Shown one piece after another: positions 46,061 to 58,844 of a stretch of 64,000 nt of DNA. The notes under the pieces are model-generated. The model was not told where the DNA came from, did no database searches, and worked only from the letters and a program-made list of their open reading frames with translations. Position 1 is the first letter of the stretch, and each line of letters opens with the position of its first letter. The translations under genes and the position numbers were made by a program. The DNA is from Spirometra erinaceieuropaei (lineage: Eukaryota > Platyhelminthes > Cestoda > Diphyllobothriidea > Diphyllobothriidae): positions 1,344,671 to 1,408,670 of the forward strand of contig CACRXP010000087.1 in the NCBI GenBank assembly GCA_902702965.1. Direction: 5' to 3'.

Positions 46061-46144
46061 AATTTTGGAAACTGCAAATGCTTACATCATGGTGACAAGA
46101 CGAATTTTGGAAACTGCAAATGCTTACATCATGGTGACAAGATG
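46061..46144 (+). repeat. 42-base tandem duplication
   Basis: 46061-46102 and 46103-46144 differ at one base near the unit end. The unit starts AATTTTGGAAACTGC. Confidence 0.9.
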
Positions 46145-47020
46145 AAAACTACAGATTCGTCTACACCATCGGATACGGAGGTCACCGAGGTTAGGCTCCA
46201 ACCCTTAACGCTTTAAGCACATCGGCAAGTTTTGACCACACATTTGATTCCTAAGAAGCTGGTATCCCTACAAAAGGCAGCTCCAGGAACGACGCCTGAT
46301 GTAAGCTATCTTTTTAGATGTTAGTTCTCCAAACAGGTACGCAAACCTCCGCAGGCTACATTATCTATTCCTATATGCGGAGAGGAGCTGGCCGTAGTTA
46401 GCCTATCGAGCTCAACGGGAGACTCGGAATTGTTTAACTAGTCCCAAGGGAAAGGAAATAAATTATTAGATTGAAAAACTCTCGCACAAATCAAAATCCC
46501 ATACGTCATATGAAAGCCCAGCAACATGGGTGGTCTCGAAACCTGGAGGCAACAGAGGCATAGAAGACCCACCAGCGCGAGATCAACTAGCTGGATAAAT
46601 CCCTCGGATTTCTAATCAATTTTCCTTCAAACCTTCTAGCATCGGTAGCTTACCGAGGCTTTCGAGATATCATCCTTTTAATGAACATATTTCATCGAAA
46701 CATCCTTTTCCACAAACTAACTGGCATGCATTTGTGAGAAAAATGCCAAATACCAAGCCAGTAGCCCTAAGAAACTGGACGCTGATGGACAATCCTAGGT
46801 TCACATGAATATTTTGGAAAATCGCCCTTCATGAAATTGTCCCGAAACAAAACACTTTATTCTAAAAAGCATTGATTTTAGCGAACATTGATCTCCTGTA
46901 AGAAACTACTAAGAACACATTTTGATAATTTTTTCATAGAAAAATCACTAGCCTTCTAAAAATTAAAAAGTAACTAAGAGCACGCACACCCCATAAACAG
47001 GGTGTATCGCAACTCAAGAA
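46145..47020. other. No gene recognised
   Basis: No substantial open frame and no shared repeat seen. Confidence 0.45.
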
Positions 47021-47118
47021 ACGTTTGCTCGAACCTGGCATTCTTAGATGTTCTCGTATCCTGCACAGATTGTGGTGTCTTAAGGATCAATGTGTTAAGG
47101 AAAGCAACAAATCTGGAA

Positions 47119-47440
47119 CAAGTTGGCGGCTGTACCAGATCCTATAAATGACTTCAGAGGTTTCTTGCAGTGACAGTGGGTCTTTCTGTCTCATCGTCTA
47201 ATGCCGGGTGTTTTTTCTATGGTCTGTGTGCAACTCCAGCCGCAAGCGATGCGAGAACGTGGCCGACAGCTTCAGAAACGTTCGTGACGTACGAACGCGC
47301 TCGCCCAATTTCTGATTCCATACGATTTGGCCTTCTCGTCCTGTTTTTGTTTGCAGTAGTAGAAGAAGTTGCGTAGGTAGCCCTTGGCTTTGAAGACGCG
47401 TCGAAGGTATTGTATTTCAGCAATCTTATTTAATGTTTGC
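47119..47440 (-). pseudogene. Inverted internal segment of PLE-D
   Basis: On the minus strand: IAEIQYLRRVFKAKGY-RNF, then after a frameshift YVTNVSEAVGHVL and VAHRP, then in another frame QETSEVIYRIWY. This is exactly the linker to GIY segment that is missing between the plus-strand parts on each side. The segment's end (HRP to ETS-VIY) is also present in the resumed plus strand, so the inversion carried a short duplication. Confidence 0.75.
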
Positions 47441-48130
47441 TACCTTCTCGCATTACTTGCTGGTTGAGTTGCCCACAGACGGAGGCAACCATCAGGCGTC
47501 AGCCGGTGAGACAGAAAGACCCACTGTCCTGGCAAAAATTGTCTGGAGTCGTTTAAATAATCTGGTGCACTTGGGGACAGAGTAAGCGCTTCGGAGAGAC
47601 TGGAAAATTGCTCTGGACGCGAATGGCAGAACACGCGGAAGCTGGGTGAAGAAATGGTGCCACCTCTCAAATTGCAGCTCGTTTGACGAGATCCGGCCAC
47701 ACATTAAAATTCGACAAGGCTGATGTTCTCGTTAAAGGTGACACTCGTGTCATTCGCGAGATACTTGACTTATGGTTAACTGGCTCTCAGTTTAGCAACA
47801 ATTGCAATGACCTTGACCTTCCATATTCGGTTTTGGACCTAACCTAAGCGGATTTATTGGCAATGCGAGGAGCCCACAAGTGAACACTATTCCCAAAGCC
47901 CCGGTCAGTGGGCCAGATAAGTGACTACTCATCACACCAACACCCAAAAAACGTGATTCATTTTCAGCAATTAACGGTTCGAATGTTGGCCAATGAACAA
48001 TCCTCACACCAAGTGCAACAATCTCTGATGAAGGGGGGAGACGTGGATATTCATAGGTATGCCGTAGTATGTTGACTGCATCATTTAAGTGCTGCAGCCT
48101 GTTGTGCATGAACTATCACTACCCAATTTT

Positions 48131-48182
48131 GTCTCCAATGTTAGTTTCGAGCTGGAATTCAAAGCGTCAAGCGAATAAAGCT
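48131..48182 (+). ncRNA. Degraded hammerhead motif of PLE-D
   Basis: GTCT, then CCAATGT in place of CTGATGA, a weak stem, then TTCAAAGCGTCAAGCG in place of CCGAAACGTCAGGCG. Position relative to the PLE 3' UTR matches the intact copies. The core is lost. Confidence 0.45.
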
Positions 48183-48185
48183 CTG

Positions 48186-51100
48186 AGTTCGGCAACCGAC
48201 CGTTCATGGAATTCGTCCCTTTGGTTCTATTACTGCCTTGAATGAATTATAATCTAAACGTTTGGAGTTGACTAGATGTCATACCATCTCCATTACGCTT
48301 ATTAGTTATAAAAATTTAGCCGGAGCTCCCAATGCCACTAATTTCGCAGTCTGCACTGCGTCAAAGCACATGAAACAGTTCTACTTAGGTTCTAAAACTG
48401 TGACTCTGGAAATCGCTGTACACTATTGAAGCCAGTCAACCGGAGTATGCGTTAGAGATCAATGTTTACTTCCCATAGCGGCACCCGTCCAAACGCTGAT
48501 TAGAAGAAATTTGATTCACTTAACTTATAACGTGAAGACAATTCAACCCAAGACCACCGCTACAGCATTGGGTCTTCTCAGTTTCCACGTGAACCCCAAC
48601 AATTTCTATGCCTTTTGCCTCCTCAGTTAATGTCGGCTTTTGTTCGGAGCACAAAGTGATGGTGTCATCGAAGATTCCTTGTGGTGGTGATGGTGAAAAA
48701 CATTCAAAAATCTTGTGAGCTATACCGAAAGTCACAAGACACTGTCGAAAATCTTTGATCTTTTTTCCAAACGAAGATAGTACTTCGGCAGGAAGCTTTT
48801 TCTTCGAGATAAGTCATCAATCACGGTATACCGTTATAACAGGAAACACTCCCCGTCGCGTGTGTTGAGCCTACTAGCGAGAAAAACTGGTTTGTTATGT
48901 GTGGAGTTTTTGCTTGTCAGCGACGCTCTCTGTGGACGTATTTGTCTTCTATTTCAACAAATCGGAATAAAAAACATTTCTTTTGTTAAAATATGCATGT
49001 GTTGACGGTCTTCTTATATGTTGCATGTTTTCGACGGAAATATTTGAATTTTTTGAAAATTAACCCAAAGGACTAAAGACACACATGATACATTTCGACA
49101 GAACCTGTTTCAGGCTGCATATTAGCAGTTAAAAAAACTAAATAAAATGTGAACGTGCACATCATTTTCAAAAAAACGCCTAACTGTGGAAAATAGTGTT
49201 CATACATTTGTTTATCTCAAGAAGTGGACAAAACCTATATCTTTTATTATATGATGACTTCAATTGCATGCGTTTTACCAGCAGTCTCCAGAAAATACAT
49301 TGTTTCAATCAAGTATCAGGAATTATTGGGAAAATTTACTTTCTTTTCATTAGAGTTTTATGTTAGACCCTTGTACGGGCAAATATTTTCGCCTACAAAT
49401 CAGCCCGTTATGGGCAGTCCTAACCCGTGATTACGTTTCATATTTTTCGAAACAAAATAGGGGGTCAACTTATGAAGTTCCCTAGCAAAAACCTTGGTGA
49501 GTAGAACGACGTACATGGGTTGCTGTCACTTTTGTTTATCTGATAAACGTGGAGCAAAGACGACTAGTTCCGGAGAAGACGGTTTTTTTAAGTCTGTTCA
49601 ATAGAATAAAAACGGAACAGTTTTAGACAAGGTCGTATGCCTTCTGATATCCAAACAATTTCCTATGCTGTCGTTTATCACAGAAAAAACCGCTTGTCTG
49701 CGCGCGCTTTGCTGTAAAAGAGCAGTAATATATGAAGGAAAAGTTTCTTCTAAGCCTCTTTTACAACCAAAAAAGTGGAGTTACTATTTATAAACGTCGG
49801 ATAGGATAAGTTATGAGAAATAGATTTTTTTCCCCAAAATGAAATAATAATTCAGCTTTGAAAAATAGGGTTTAGTAGTATGTAATATTTTCTTCCGTAT
49901 TTTAGCAATAGACATTTTGGCCGTATTGTGCCTTACCGCAAGGAGAAATAAGAATGACCATACCTTGTTGTCACTTTTCTCTGTAATGTCGTACAATAAA
50001 GTGTAGAGGAAGTTCCTTTTTATCGTTGACTTAGGGTGTATGCAAATATGGGAGTCCAAAGGACTGCCGCAGGTGTACCTAGCAAGTGTTTCAAAACTTG
50101 GTTGCATACGCTTGGGGCTAATTAAGGATAACAGAGCTATGCCCGAAAATTAGTGATATAAATTAAACGGCCAACAAGCTGACAAGATACCGATTTCAAT
50201 TTTTAGTCGTTACGAAGTATTTTACGTTCATTTAAAGGCAACATCTGTTATTGTTCCCTCAGAACCTAGCTATAAAAAAGATGAACGTTTTCTCCTTTCA
50301 AACAAAGTCATTTTAATAGGGAAACCGATTAAAGGACATTTTTTGTTTGCTAAAATATATCCACTGCACTGACCTTAAGCCAGGAAGAGCATTTGCGAAG
50401 TACTAAGTACCAATTTTAAACGAGTCTCTGGGGTCGACGCAGGTTCACATATCTGTGTGCATAGGATTTTACATGATAACACACTGTACCGGTTGCAACT
50501 TGTAGGAATACCAACACCTGGTGGTTCAAATGATCGACCATTCTGACAGTCCAATGGTATTTGTATAGGTTTACGATGTACCTGCTGTAACACATGTCTG
50601 AGAGGGGTTGTCAGGGTTTATTGTGTGCCTTCTAGTAAGTACTTTATTTCAAAAGCTGCAAAGCTTTCATTTTTTATATATTAATCGCTTACTTGGAGCA
50701 AATTAGTCTATATCAAATTTACAGAATCAGAATGAAGTTTGACATAAATATTTGGCGGAAGTCCATCAACCAAAGCGGAGTAAACGTGAGGGCTGATGGC
50801 AGATGGGCAGCATAATGCTGCAGGATAATGGTTGTGTTCACGGTCTAATGGAAACATAATTCTGATGAAGCCTTAGATTATAATCTCTTTTTGCTATCAT
50901 CTCCGGCCTCTCCGACTGGAACCTAAGAAAAATTGTCATTCCGTGCCATGTTTAACTTCTGAGGAAATTAATGCGTGAACCTGAAGTAAACGTTTCGCAA
51001 AAGACCTTGTCGCGCACGGTCTATAATTGATGTGAATATTTAAACTGGTATCTATCAGCTACTGCGGAATAACCATGTAATATGGACAAATCGCCAACAG

Positions 51101-51654
51101 GCAGCCATTAGCATACAACTGTATAATTATTGACCTTACTGAAAACGCAGGTACAAGCCTTTAACTAGTTCCTATGATGTCCATACGGTAAATACTTACG
51201 TAAGTTTTATTTCTGCACACAGCCTAGACCTCTATCGTACCGAACCTGTAAAGCAAAAGTTGTATTTTGAGCTTGTCGATTTTTTTATGTCGACCGAACG
51301 CAGCACTGTATTATGGACTTAAGTGAGAACAAATAAATTCTGAGACTTTGTATTTACCCAAGTTTCCTTTTTTTGTTCTTTGATTTTGTTCTGCCTCCTT
51401 GTTATCTGTTACAGCAAGCCACAGGTAGGTAACTTGCAATATACTCGTTTTTGGACCTATCTTCTTGACAAAAAATATATACCAGCCAGTAAATAACAAG
51501 TTATAAACCAAACTATTCCTTAATTGGGTTGATTTTGTTTCCTAATGCAATCGAATTTTCGGGGATATGGAATACGCAGCATGTGCATTATGGGAATTTC
51601 TGTGTGAACTCTATGAAAATTTGGTAGTTAAATAGCTAATCGCACCTGATGAAT
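48186..51654. other. Long AT-rich stretch without recognised features
   Basis: Open frames reach 98 codons (49811-50107, minus) and none has a domain. No repeat shared with the rest of the window is noticed. Together with 59561-61126 it is the longest repeat-free part of the window. Confidence 0.45.
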
Positions 51655-52613
51655 TGATCTTAAACTGCTACTCGTGAACTTTAAGCCAAACTTTTAAAAT
51701 ACATTTGACTCAAAAAGCATTCTCAAGCAAGATTGTAATAGTCATCACCGCGCATTTCAATCCCATAATAATTCAGTTGCTATAGGATGCCGAATTTAAT
51801 GAATTTTTTCTGGCCGCCTGAGAAAACTGCACTCTGTAAAATATAACTCCTTAATAAACATGAATTTTGTCGTTGGGTTTTGATGCCCTCCCAAATTAAA
51901 ATTAATTTTTTATAAGACATGCATATAAATTTTCATTCTTTTACGCATTTTGTAGAAAATTGCGTCTTTAAGAAAGGGTGTAATTCGGCTTTAAGAAAAT
52001 TTATAAGTATGAGATTTGTTAAGACCGTCAAATGTCTGCTAATAAAACATCGTATCTCTTCATTTACTAATGTTTCTTGTTAAGTGTCCGATATGGCTCA
52101 AATCTATTGCCAACGTTCCTGAACCCTGTGAAGTCTTCTTTTAATATCGTATAGAAATATATGATTTTCCGTACACAGAAAATACACACCTCGTATTTTT
52201 TTAACCCTGGATGCAAACGTAACCACAGGCAGTTTGCAAAGGTATTCGGGAATGAGAAAAGTTTTTGAAACCGAACTAATCATTTCTTCAAGTATTACAT
52301 TTAATTAAGACGTAACGTTCTACCTAATGATTAAAAGAACGAAAATGTTTAAGCGAAATCAATTTAAATTGGTAAGAGCATCGAAAATCCATAGTAAAAA
52401 TCCATGTTAATCGATGAGTCATTTTTTGCAGATCGTAGTTTCCGCAGGCGGCCAAAGATAGCTTATTCGACAGCTGGCATCCTGAAGTAGCAGAATTATT
52501 ATGGGATTATCCTGCACGATGATTAATATTACAACCCTACTTAAACAATATTTTTAAATCGAAAATGTATTTTAAAATTTCGGTTAACACTTCATGAGTT
52601 AGCACATCTACCG
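51655..52613. mobile_element. Foldback MITE family 1, copy F (diverged)
   Basis: The right end CATGAGTTAGCACATCTACC is clear, followed by TA. The left end is blurred: TGCTACTCGTGAAC near 51667 fits the arm but the outer bases are not certain. Core words AACCCTGGATGCAA and GAATGAGAAAAG are kept. One of the oldest copies. Confidence 0.65.
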
Positions 52614-53559
52614 TATGTTCCAATCCACAATTTGATTTATCAATATCAGGATTCTTTTAAGGCAACCTTTTCTAAGTAAAAACACAAATTGAGATTATAG
52701 TCAATGCAGCAAAATTACTTGGCGTTGTGTTTATTCACTTGTGCTCTTATGCTCATCCAAATAAATCGGTGATTTACCAGTTCTGAAGACATCGCTAGAG
52801 TATTTCGGACCAACATTTACCCCTGGTTCCTTCCCCATCCTATTTAGCTGTTAATTAGACCATAAGTGGGACACCCTGTTCCATGGATCCTTCATTTTTT
52901 CCGAAAATCTCATCACTCACCGAAAAGATCTCACGTAAAATAAGCCTCTGGGATCAAACTTCCTTAAGTGGCGAGTCGCCGGAATGCATCGCTGCTGAGA
53001 AGCTAAGTCTCCTTGATCACCTGGAAAATGCCTTTTCTCAGTCCGTCTAGGAAATAGGAATAGGCGGTTGCGCCTATTCTATTTAATCATTATTTCGGGT
53101 GCCTATTAATAGAACGGTTTTTGCAGTTCTTTTTAAAAATGAGTTTTAATTCGCTTGTTTAATATCATACTGAAAATCTTTGAATTTTATAGTTCAGTCT
53201 GTACGTTGTATCCGTTGGACATAGTCACCCTTTTAATCTGTCGTCATTCATATTTATGTTTTTTTATTTTGAGTCTACTTTCATTCATGCTTGTCAATGC
53301 TTATTATACAACCGTTCATCTTTTCTGTTGATGTATATTAAGTCTCTACCACCACTAACTGGTTGCTGTTCCGCATAATTGCAGCCCTATAAACGCTTAT
53401 TATTTTTCTGTACGCTTCTCTGATTACTTTCACCTGTATTCAAATATGACAGAACCAGTTATTTTTGGCTGTTTTACTGCAATTATCGTTTTGCTGCCCG
53501 TCGTTTGCTTCTCGTATACAGATTGTTAAGCGCTTTTTTAATATTATGGGTTTTGGTTA
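52614..53559. other. No gene recognised
   Basis: AT-rich with no long frame. A short inverted GGCGGTTGCGCC patch at 53062-53075 has no clear meaning. Confidence 0.4.
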
Positions 53560-53880
53560 AGGTAAACAACAGTTGCGCAACTCTATGCTATATTCGCATT
53601 TTTCCTCAGAGAGGTGTTTTTGTGGAACATCATTCGTCTCAGTGAAGTAACCATGAATATTTTTCCAATAAAAGAAAGGAGGCGAGTCCCGGGAAGCCAT
53701 TGTGTAGAAGGAGGCACGATTCGCCTTACGATTCGGATTGTTGCACGAACACATCATCAGAGACAATAGCCGATACCGGTGATTCATGCACAAGGGGCTG
53801 CAGTATTTATAGGGTGCAGTCAACGTGCTACCGAATACCTATGACAATTCACGGCTCTCCCTTTATTTTGATTATTTGTG
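53560..53880 (-). mobile_element. Penelope-like element PLE-E, 3' end only
   Basis: On the minus strand: TATAAATACTGCAGCCCC (near 53810-53790), a degenerate hammerhead (53765-53715), then GGGACTCGCCTCC (near 53695) as in the ends of PLE-A and PLE-C. No endonuclease coding sequence remains upstream. Confidence 0.65.
53712..53768 (-). ncRNA. Degenerate hammerhead motif of PLE-E
   Basis: CTGATGA is intact (53760-53754), but GAAA has become GAAT, the cleavage triplet reads GTA, and stem II is mismatched. Probably inactive. Confidence 0.55.
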
Positions 53881-53989
53881 AGGGAGGGGGTGGTACACAA
53901 CATTCTAGCCGCGGAACAGTCAGCCAGGCATCAGGCTAACGACTTCATGCCTTTACTCGATAACCACATCTTCTTGTCTCTTGAGCCTC

Positions 53990-54240
53990 AAATGCTGCTT
54001 TGTCAAGCGAATGGGAAAACGTATGATTCAGTTTGCAGAAAATCTGGGTAGACGAGCTTAATCCGAGCAGTCTTTGATACCGACTGATTGGCCTTTTATG
54101 TGTTCTGCGCAAAATTTCCGCCTTACGCAAAGCCAGCATGCATAATCCGGTAGTCCTTTGCAAGTAGGCGTCCTCAAAATGACTTCGTATACCACCAAGA
54201 TTGCTTCCACAATTTGCACATGGCATCCGTTGTCCATTAG
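53990..54240 (-). repeat. R8 coding-like repeat, copy 2
   Basis: Within a 93-codon minus frame (54226-53945): CANCG, GGIRSHFEDAYLQR, then LALRKAEILRRTH. It matches 45840-46050. It lies just upstream of the PLE-E tail on the same strand, and the first copy likewise lies upstream of PLE-C on the same strand, which hints that R8 may be a distant part of the same element. Confidence 0.45.
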
Positions 54241-55317
54241 ATGCTTGAAAACTAAATTGATTTGACGTTTATCTTTTCCCTGTGAAACCCCGTTATAAAC
54301 TGTCCATCGTACCTTATGTAATCATTTACGCGCTGGACAGTTGTAGTTAACGTCATTCGATTTTACTCTGGGTGGTGACGCTTTTCTGCTTGAGGGCCTA
54401 AAAGCGGGTTATAAAAAGAAAAGGGCTTTTATTGTGACCATGCCTCTAGTGAACAATGAAACTGACTAAAAATGGATCTAGATTATCGAGTTCCCCTTTG
54501 CCGACTACTAAAATGAGCTTTTGACACGACAGACATGAAATAACATTTTAATTTTGATTTTATAGTTTGACGTACTGACTTTCGAATGTAGATTCTGCCG
54601 TCATCCTTCGGCGGAACTTAATCAATACGTTATTTGCAAATCTTCCGTGGATATTTAAAATGTGTTTGCTCATTAGAATATCTCTTCCACTAAGACCTAC
54701 TACTGCCAAATGAGTGCAAGAAAGACTATTTCTGATTATGTTTTTGAACAACATATTTGAATGTATGAGGAACGCCAGAATTAATTTTAAAAATCATACT
54801 GACTTGGTAGCCATTTTTACCGAGTGAGCTTCCTGCAATCGATCCAAAAGAAGTGCATTCGAAGGCCCAGATCATTTCGTCCCTGAAATATTATGGGATT
54901 AGGTCGCAAAATAATCGATATGGCAAAGACATTTGTCTACTCTGTCTTAATCGACACCGCATTTCAAAATTCCGATCAGCATTTTATGAAGTCGGTCGCG
55001 GATTGTACTGCTGATTACCTGTTTGCAGAATGTGTATATAGTGTGTCGGTTATTCCTTTAAGGCTTCCGAATCACTGCTATCAGCTCTCAAACCGACCTG
55101 AAGAGGCTTGTGTTGGAGAATCTGCTCTAAGTCTACCCATTATTTTCACAGGAATTTAAAGGTATAAACACGATGAAATTGTCCTCAAATTGTCTGGTTC
55201 AGGCGTTCTTGTGTCTTAGGGCTGATTTTTCAAGTCTTAGTCCCTGCTGTCTCTCGAAGGTCCTTGGCACTTACTAAACAAGTCAACATCAATAAAACGA
55301 CAGGCCTAATCAGCACA
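54241..55317. other. No gene recognised
   Basis: An 88-codon plus frame (54893-55159) follows a weak family-2-like patch (TTCAAAATTCCGATCAGCATT near 54965). No domain. Confidence 0.4.
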
Positions 55318-56160
55318 CAGTAAGTGGGCTAACTCATGAAATCTCAACAGAAGTTCCGAAATGCGTTTTCGTTTTGAAAATATTAATTGAGTTGTAAAAC
55401 CAATCATATTACAGCACAGTTCTATAATAATTCAGTTACCACAGGACGCCGGCCTTCGAACAAACGTCTTTTCGTCTGCAACTAAAGACCATACTCCGTA
55501 AAAAAATGACTACTTAAGTAGCGCAAATTTTTATAAATGTTCGATGCCCTAAAAGATTCAATGATCTTTCGTGGAAAACATGCGTAAAAATCCTTTTTTG
55601 CTCACTCAGTAAACAATTTCGTCTTCTTTCAATTTTACGTTCGAAGGAAGGGTATGATTTGGTCTTATAGAACTTTTCTAATTCCCGAATAATTTTGACC
55701 TCGATCTGCCGTAACACTTGTTCAGGATCCTCAAACTACAAGCCGTCAAATATCTGCGTACAGAAAACTATAAATTTCTCTACTGTATTAAGAGTATACC
55801 ATATGGGGTTCATAATATTAAGCAGTGGATTTGAGCCATACTGCTTGCTTTACAAGCCACGTTGGTAAATGCAGAGACATGACATTTTATGAAGGACCAT
55901 TTGATAGTATTAAAAAATCTCACATTTAAAAACTTTTTAAAACCTGATTTCACCCTCCCTTCGGGTAAAATTTTTTTAAAAAAAAGCGTAATTTACTGTG
56001 CGATGAGTAAAAGAATGAATAGTTTTATGGATGGTTTCCACGAAATATAATTATATTTTTAAGGGCATCGAAAATTAATGAGAAAAATTCCTGCCACTTA
56101 AGTACTCATTTTTTTACCGAGTGGGGTTTCGCATGCGGCCGGAAAGAAGTACTTTTTACG
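55318..56160. mobile_element. Foldback MITE family 1, copy G (right arm truncated)
   Basis: Begins CAGTAAGTGGGCTAACTCAT. The core and inner right arm are present to about GCATGCGGCCGGAAAG at 56145; the outer right arm is gone. Confidence 0.7.
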
Positions 56161-56916
56161 GGAATTGTAGCAGTAGGATTTATACGGGCGTACTGGAGCC
56201 GTTCCAAAAGGAAACCACTCAAAGGAGGCCCCGTGCATAAAAGAGCAGTATAGGCTCACTTGGACGGAATGCAGTGCCGCCTTTGATTAAACTGAACATC
56301 TCAGACCAAATGGAGGCATTAAATAACTTTCTATCCCTTACGGCGGATGTAAAGGAGTAGGTCGTGTCACAATACCCTCCATCGGGTACCCCAACATGAT
56401 GGCGATGTGCGCGGTGGGAATGTGCACAGAAAGACACCATCAGCACCTCCACTGCGGACAAATCTTTTGTCTTTCGGTAAAAAATAGCGTGTGGGAGTCG
56501 ATATAGAGGTTTTGCAGCACCGTGTCCGAGGCTCGGTTTAGTCCTAAAAATACCCTCCTGCTTGGGGTAGAACTGTCTAAGGATGTGATAAGATTCCGAC
56601 CAAAAACTCTACCGAACATCGCCTACGTAAATAAATGTAATAGGCAGTTCACGATAGAAACCCTCCCCGTTCAAACATTTTATCCTTACCAAGAACGCAA
56701 AACAAGGCAGTCGTTCAGTTTTATGTACTCAACGGCACCAGCGACTTCTAAACGAATGCTGTCCATAGTAGCACTTTAGTAATCGCTCGTATTAACTGGA
56801 CCAGTGCACACCCTATTTAATCTACAGGAAGTCCGTGCCAATCAGAATTCAGTAAATTATAATGGTCTTTGCTGGTGCCTTACCAACCAACAACACATCT
56901 TTTCGATACATACTTA
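56161..56916. other. No gene recognised
   Basis: Two 80-85 codon frames (56219-56461 minus; 56522-56779 plus) without domains. The patch is less AT-rich than its flanks. The plus frame has LLGVELSKDV and TLPNIAYVNKCNR, which might be a decayed coding remnant, unassigned. Confidence 0.35.
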
Positions 56917-57520
56917 TGATCAGTAACCGATCTCATAAAATGTGAACCGAAATTTTGAAATAAGTTTTCGACTTACAAAGATCTCTTATGTGTGGTTGTC
57001 ACACTTAACATCGGGCAGCATAAACCCAGGACGATTCACTAGCGACAGGATGCCGACTTTCAGATGTGCTTCTACTCAGCCGCTTGCAACAATCTCACTC
57101 GACCATAAATGACTACCTAATTGAAAATCATTTATATCGATTTTGAATGCCCTTATAAATTCAGATTTATTTTGTGGAAAACATGCTTTAAAACGTGTTT
57201 TCTTTTACTTATTTTGTATGAGATCAATTTCCCTATATATTTCACACTTAAAGAGCATGTTTGGATTTAAAAAAGTTTTTATATTATCGGATAAGATCCG
57301 CCGTTGCATTTTCATTCAGGTTTTAAAGTCCAAAGGCGGTCGACTTCCCACTTACGAAAATTTACAGATATCTCTTTGTTACTTAGATGCAAATTATATA
57401 GAACTGGCAAGATTTATAATGGGCGTGGGTTATGCTGCATACTTCATAAGCAGTATACATCGGTGGTGGTCGGTTTCTCTAACTGAAAAAAGCAATAATG
57501 ACTTATGCAGTACTCAACAA
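56917..57520 (+). mobile_element. Foldback MITE family 2, left half
   Basis: GATCAGTAACCGATCTCATA near 56918 and the arm words TTTTGAAATAAG and GGCAGCATAA match family 2. The core fades near 57480. A 131-codon frame (57143-57538) runs over the core and is not conserved in other copies. Confidence 0.55.
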
Positions 57521-57802
57521 TTTGTAAAATGCATTTAAGATAGTTGTTGGCGATCCCACAATTCACTATAAATTATGAACGCTCCTTGAAGCTCGATTAG
57601 CGGACTGTAAGTTTCTGTTTTTTTAATGCGTCTTTCGAAAGATCATTGAATGGATACTTCGTGCAAAAGATAAAACTAAAATATTATCGCACACATCCTG
57701 AAATCCATGTTTGCATACTTAGATTAACGACTGCATTTTTGTCAGCCTCGATAGTGATGCTTTTACGAGGCGAGATAAATGTTCGCATTCCAGGTCTATG
57801 CA

Positions 57803-58783
57803 CAGTTAGCATACTAACTCATAAAATGTTAACCAAAATTCTGGAACGTGCTTTTGACTTCAAAAAATTGCTTAAGTAGGGTCGTTATATTACATACTAT
57901 GCAGCATAATCCGAGGATATTTCAGTTACTTCGGGACGCCGGCTTTTAAACGAACTTCCTTCGGACCGCCTGAAAAAGCCACGCTCTAAAAATAACTCCT
58001 TGAGTATTGTGAACTTGTCTCGTTGGATATTGATGTCTTATAAATTCAAATATACTTCATAGAAAGCACGCACAAAAGCAGTGATTTTTACATGTTTAAC
58101 TAAAATTACTTCTTCAATAAATTTCATGCTTAAGGCAAGGGTATAGTTCGGTTTTAAAGAAGTTCCCAATTATGAGATTGTTTAGAATGTTAAAAGATCA
58201 TCCGTGAAACATCGTGTCTCTGCATTTACCAATAATGCTTGTAAAACTCAAAATATTGCTCAAGTTCACTGTTAAATTGCATGAACCACATATGAACTGT
58301 TCTTAACGGCTTATAGATATATATGGTTTTCCGTACACGGAAAAAATACAGCTTGTAGTTTAGGAGCCTTGAAGGCAAATTAACGATAAGTCAGGTTCGA
58401 AATTATCCAGGATTTAAAAATTTCCTTAAAGCCAAATCTTACCCTTCATCAAGTATTAACTTTACAGAAGACGTAATTATCTACCAAATGAGTAAAAGAA
58501 TGAATACTTTGATGCAATTTTTCTACGAAATGCATTTGACTTTATGAGATCATAGAAAATTAATGAATAGAATTTGGAATACTTAAATAGTCATTTTTAT
58601 AGCGTAGTTTTTGCAGATGGCCCGAAAGAAGTTTGTTCAAAATTTGGTGTCTTGAGGTGAATGAAATTTCCTGGAATTATTCTGCTTGGCAAGCTATTTT
58701 ACAACCCGACTTAAGTACTCTTCTTGAGTCAAAAGCGAATTTCATGACTTTTGTTAACATTTAATGAGTTCGCACATCTACTG
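57803..58783. mobile_element. Foldback MITE family 1, copy H
   Basis: 981 bases, left end CAGTTAGCATACTAACTCAT, right end complement CAGTAGATGTGCGAACTCAT, right flank TA. Core words (GCTTGTAAAACTC, CCGTACACGGAAA) are collinear with the others. Moderately diverged. Confidence 0.7.
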
Positions 58784-58844
58784 TATAAGTAAGCTGTTCG
58801 ATCACAGAAATCACCTCGTTATTCGTCTGAGCCTAACTTTTACC

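Larger units (their letters stand above)
47025..48185 (+). pseudogene. Penelope-like element PLE-D with an internally inverted segment
   Basis: The plus strand begins with the end of the RT domain (NLAFLDVLVSCTDCGVLR, RKATN; about 47030-47118). The next PLE segment lies on the minus strand (47119-47440). Plus-strand PLE resumes at about 47468 with the linker and GIY-YIG domain (R-GETGKLL, TRMAEHA, TSQIAA, TRSGHT-KF, LDLWLTGSQF) to about 47845, then the 3' UTR (TTCATAGGTATGCC, CTGCAG) and a degraded hammerhead. Several stops and frameshifts break the frame. Arg of TRMAEH is present, but the upstream GIY half is degraded. Confidence 0.75.

Noticed and set aside
57143..57538. A 131-codon gene
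   Set aside because: It overlaps the core of a family-2 MITE and is not conserved in the other copies.
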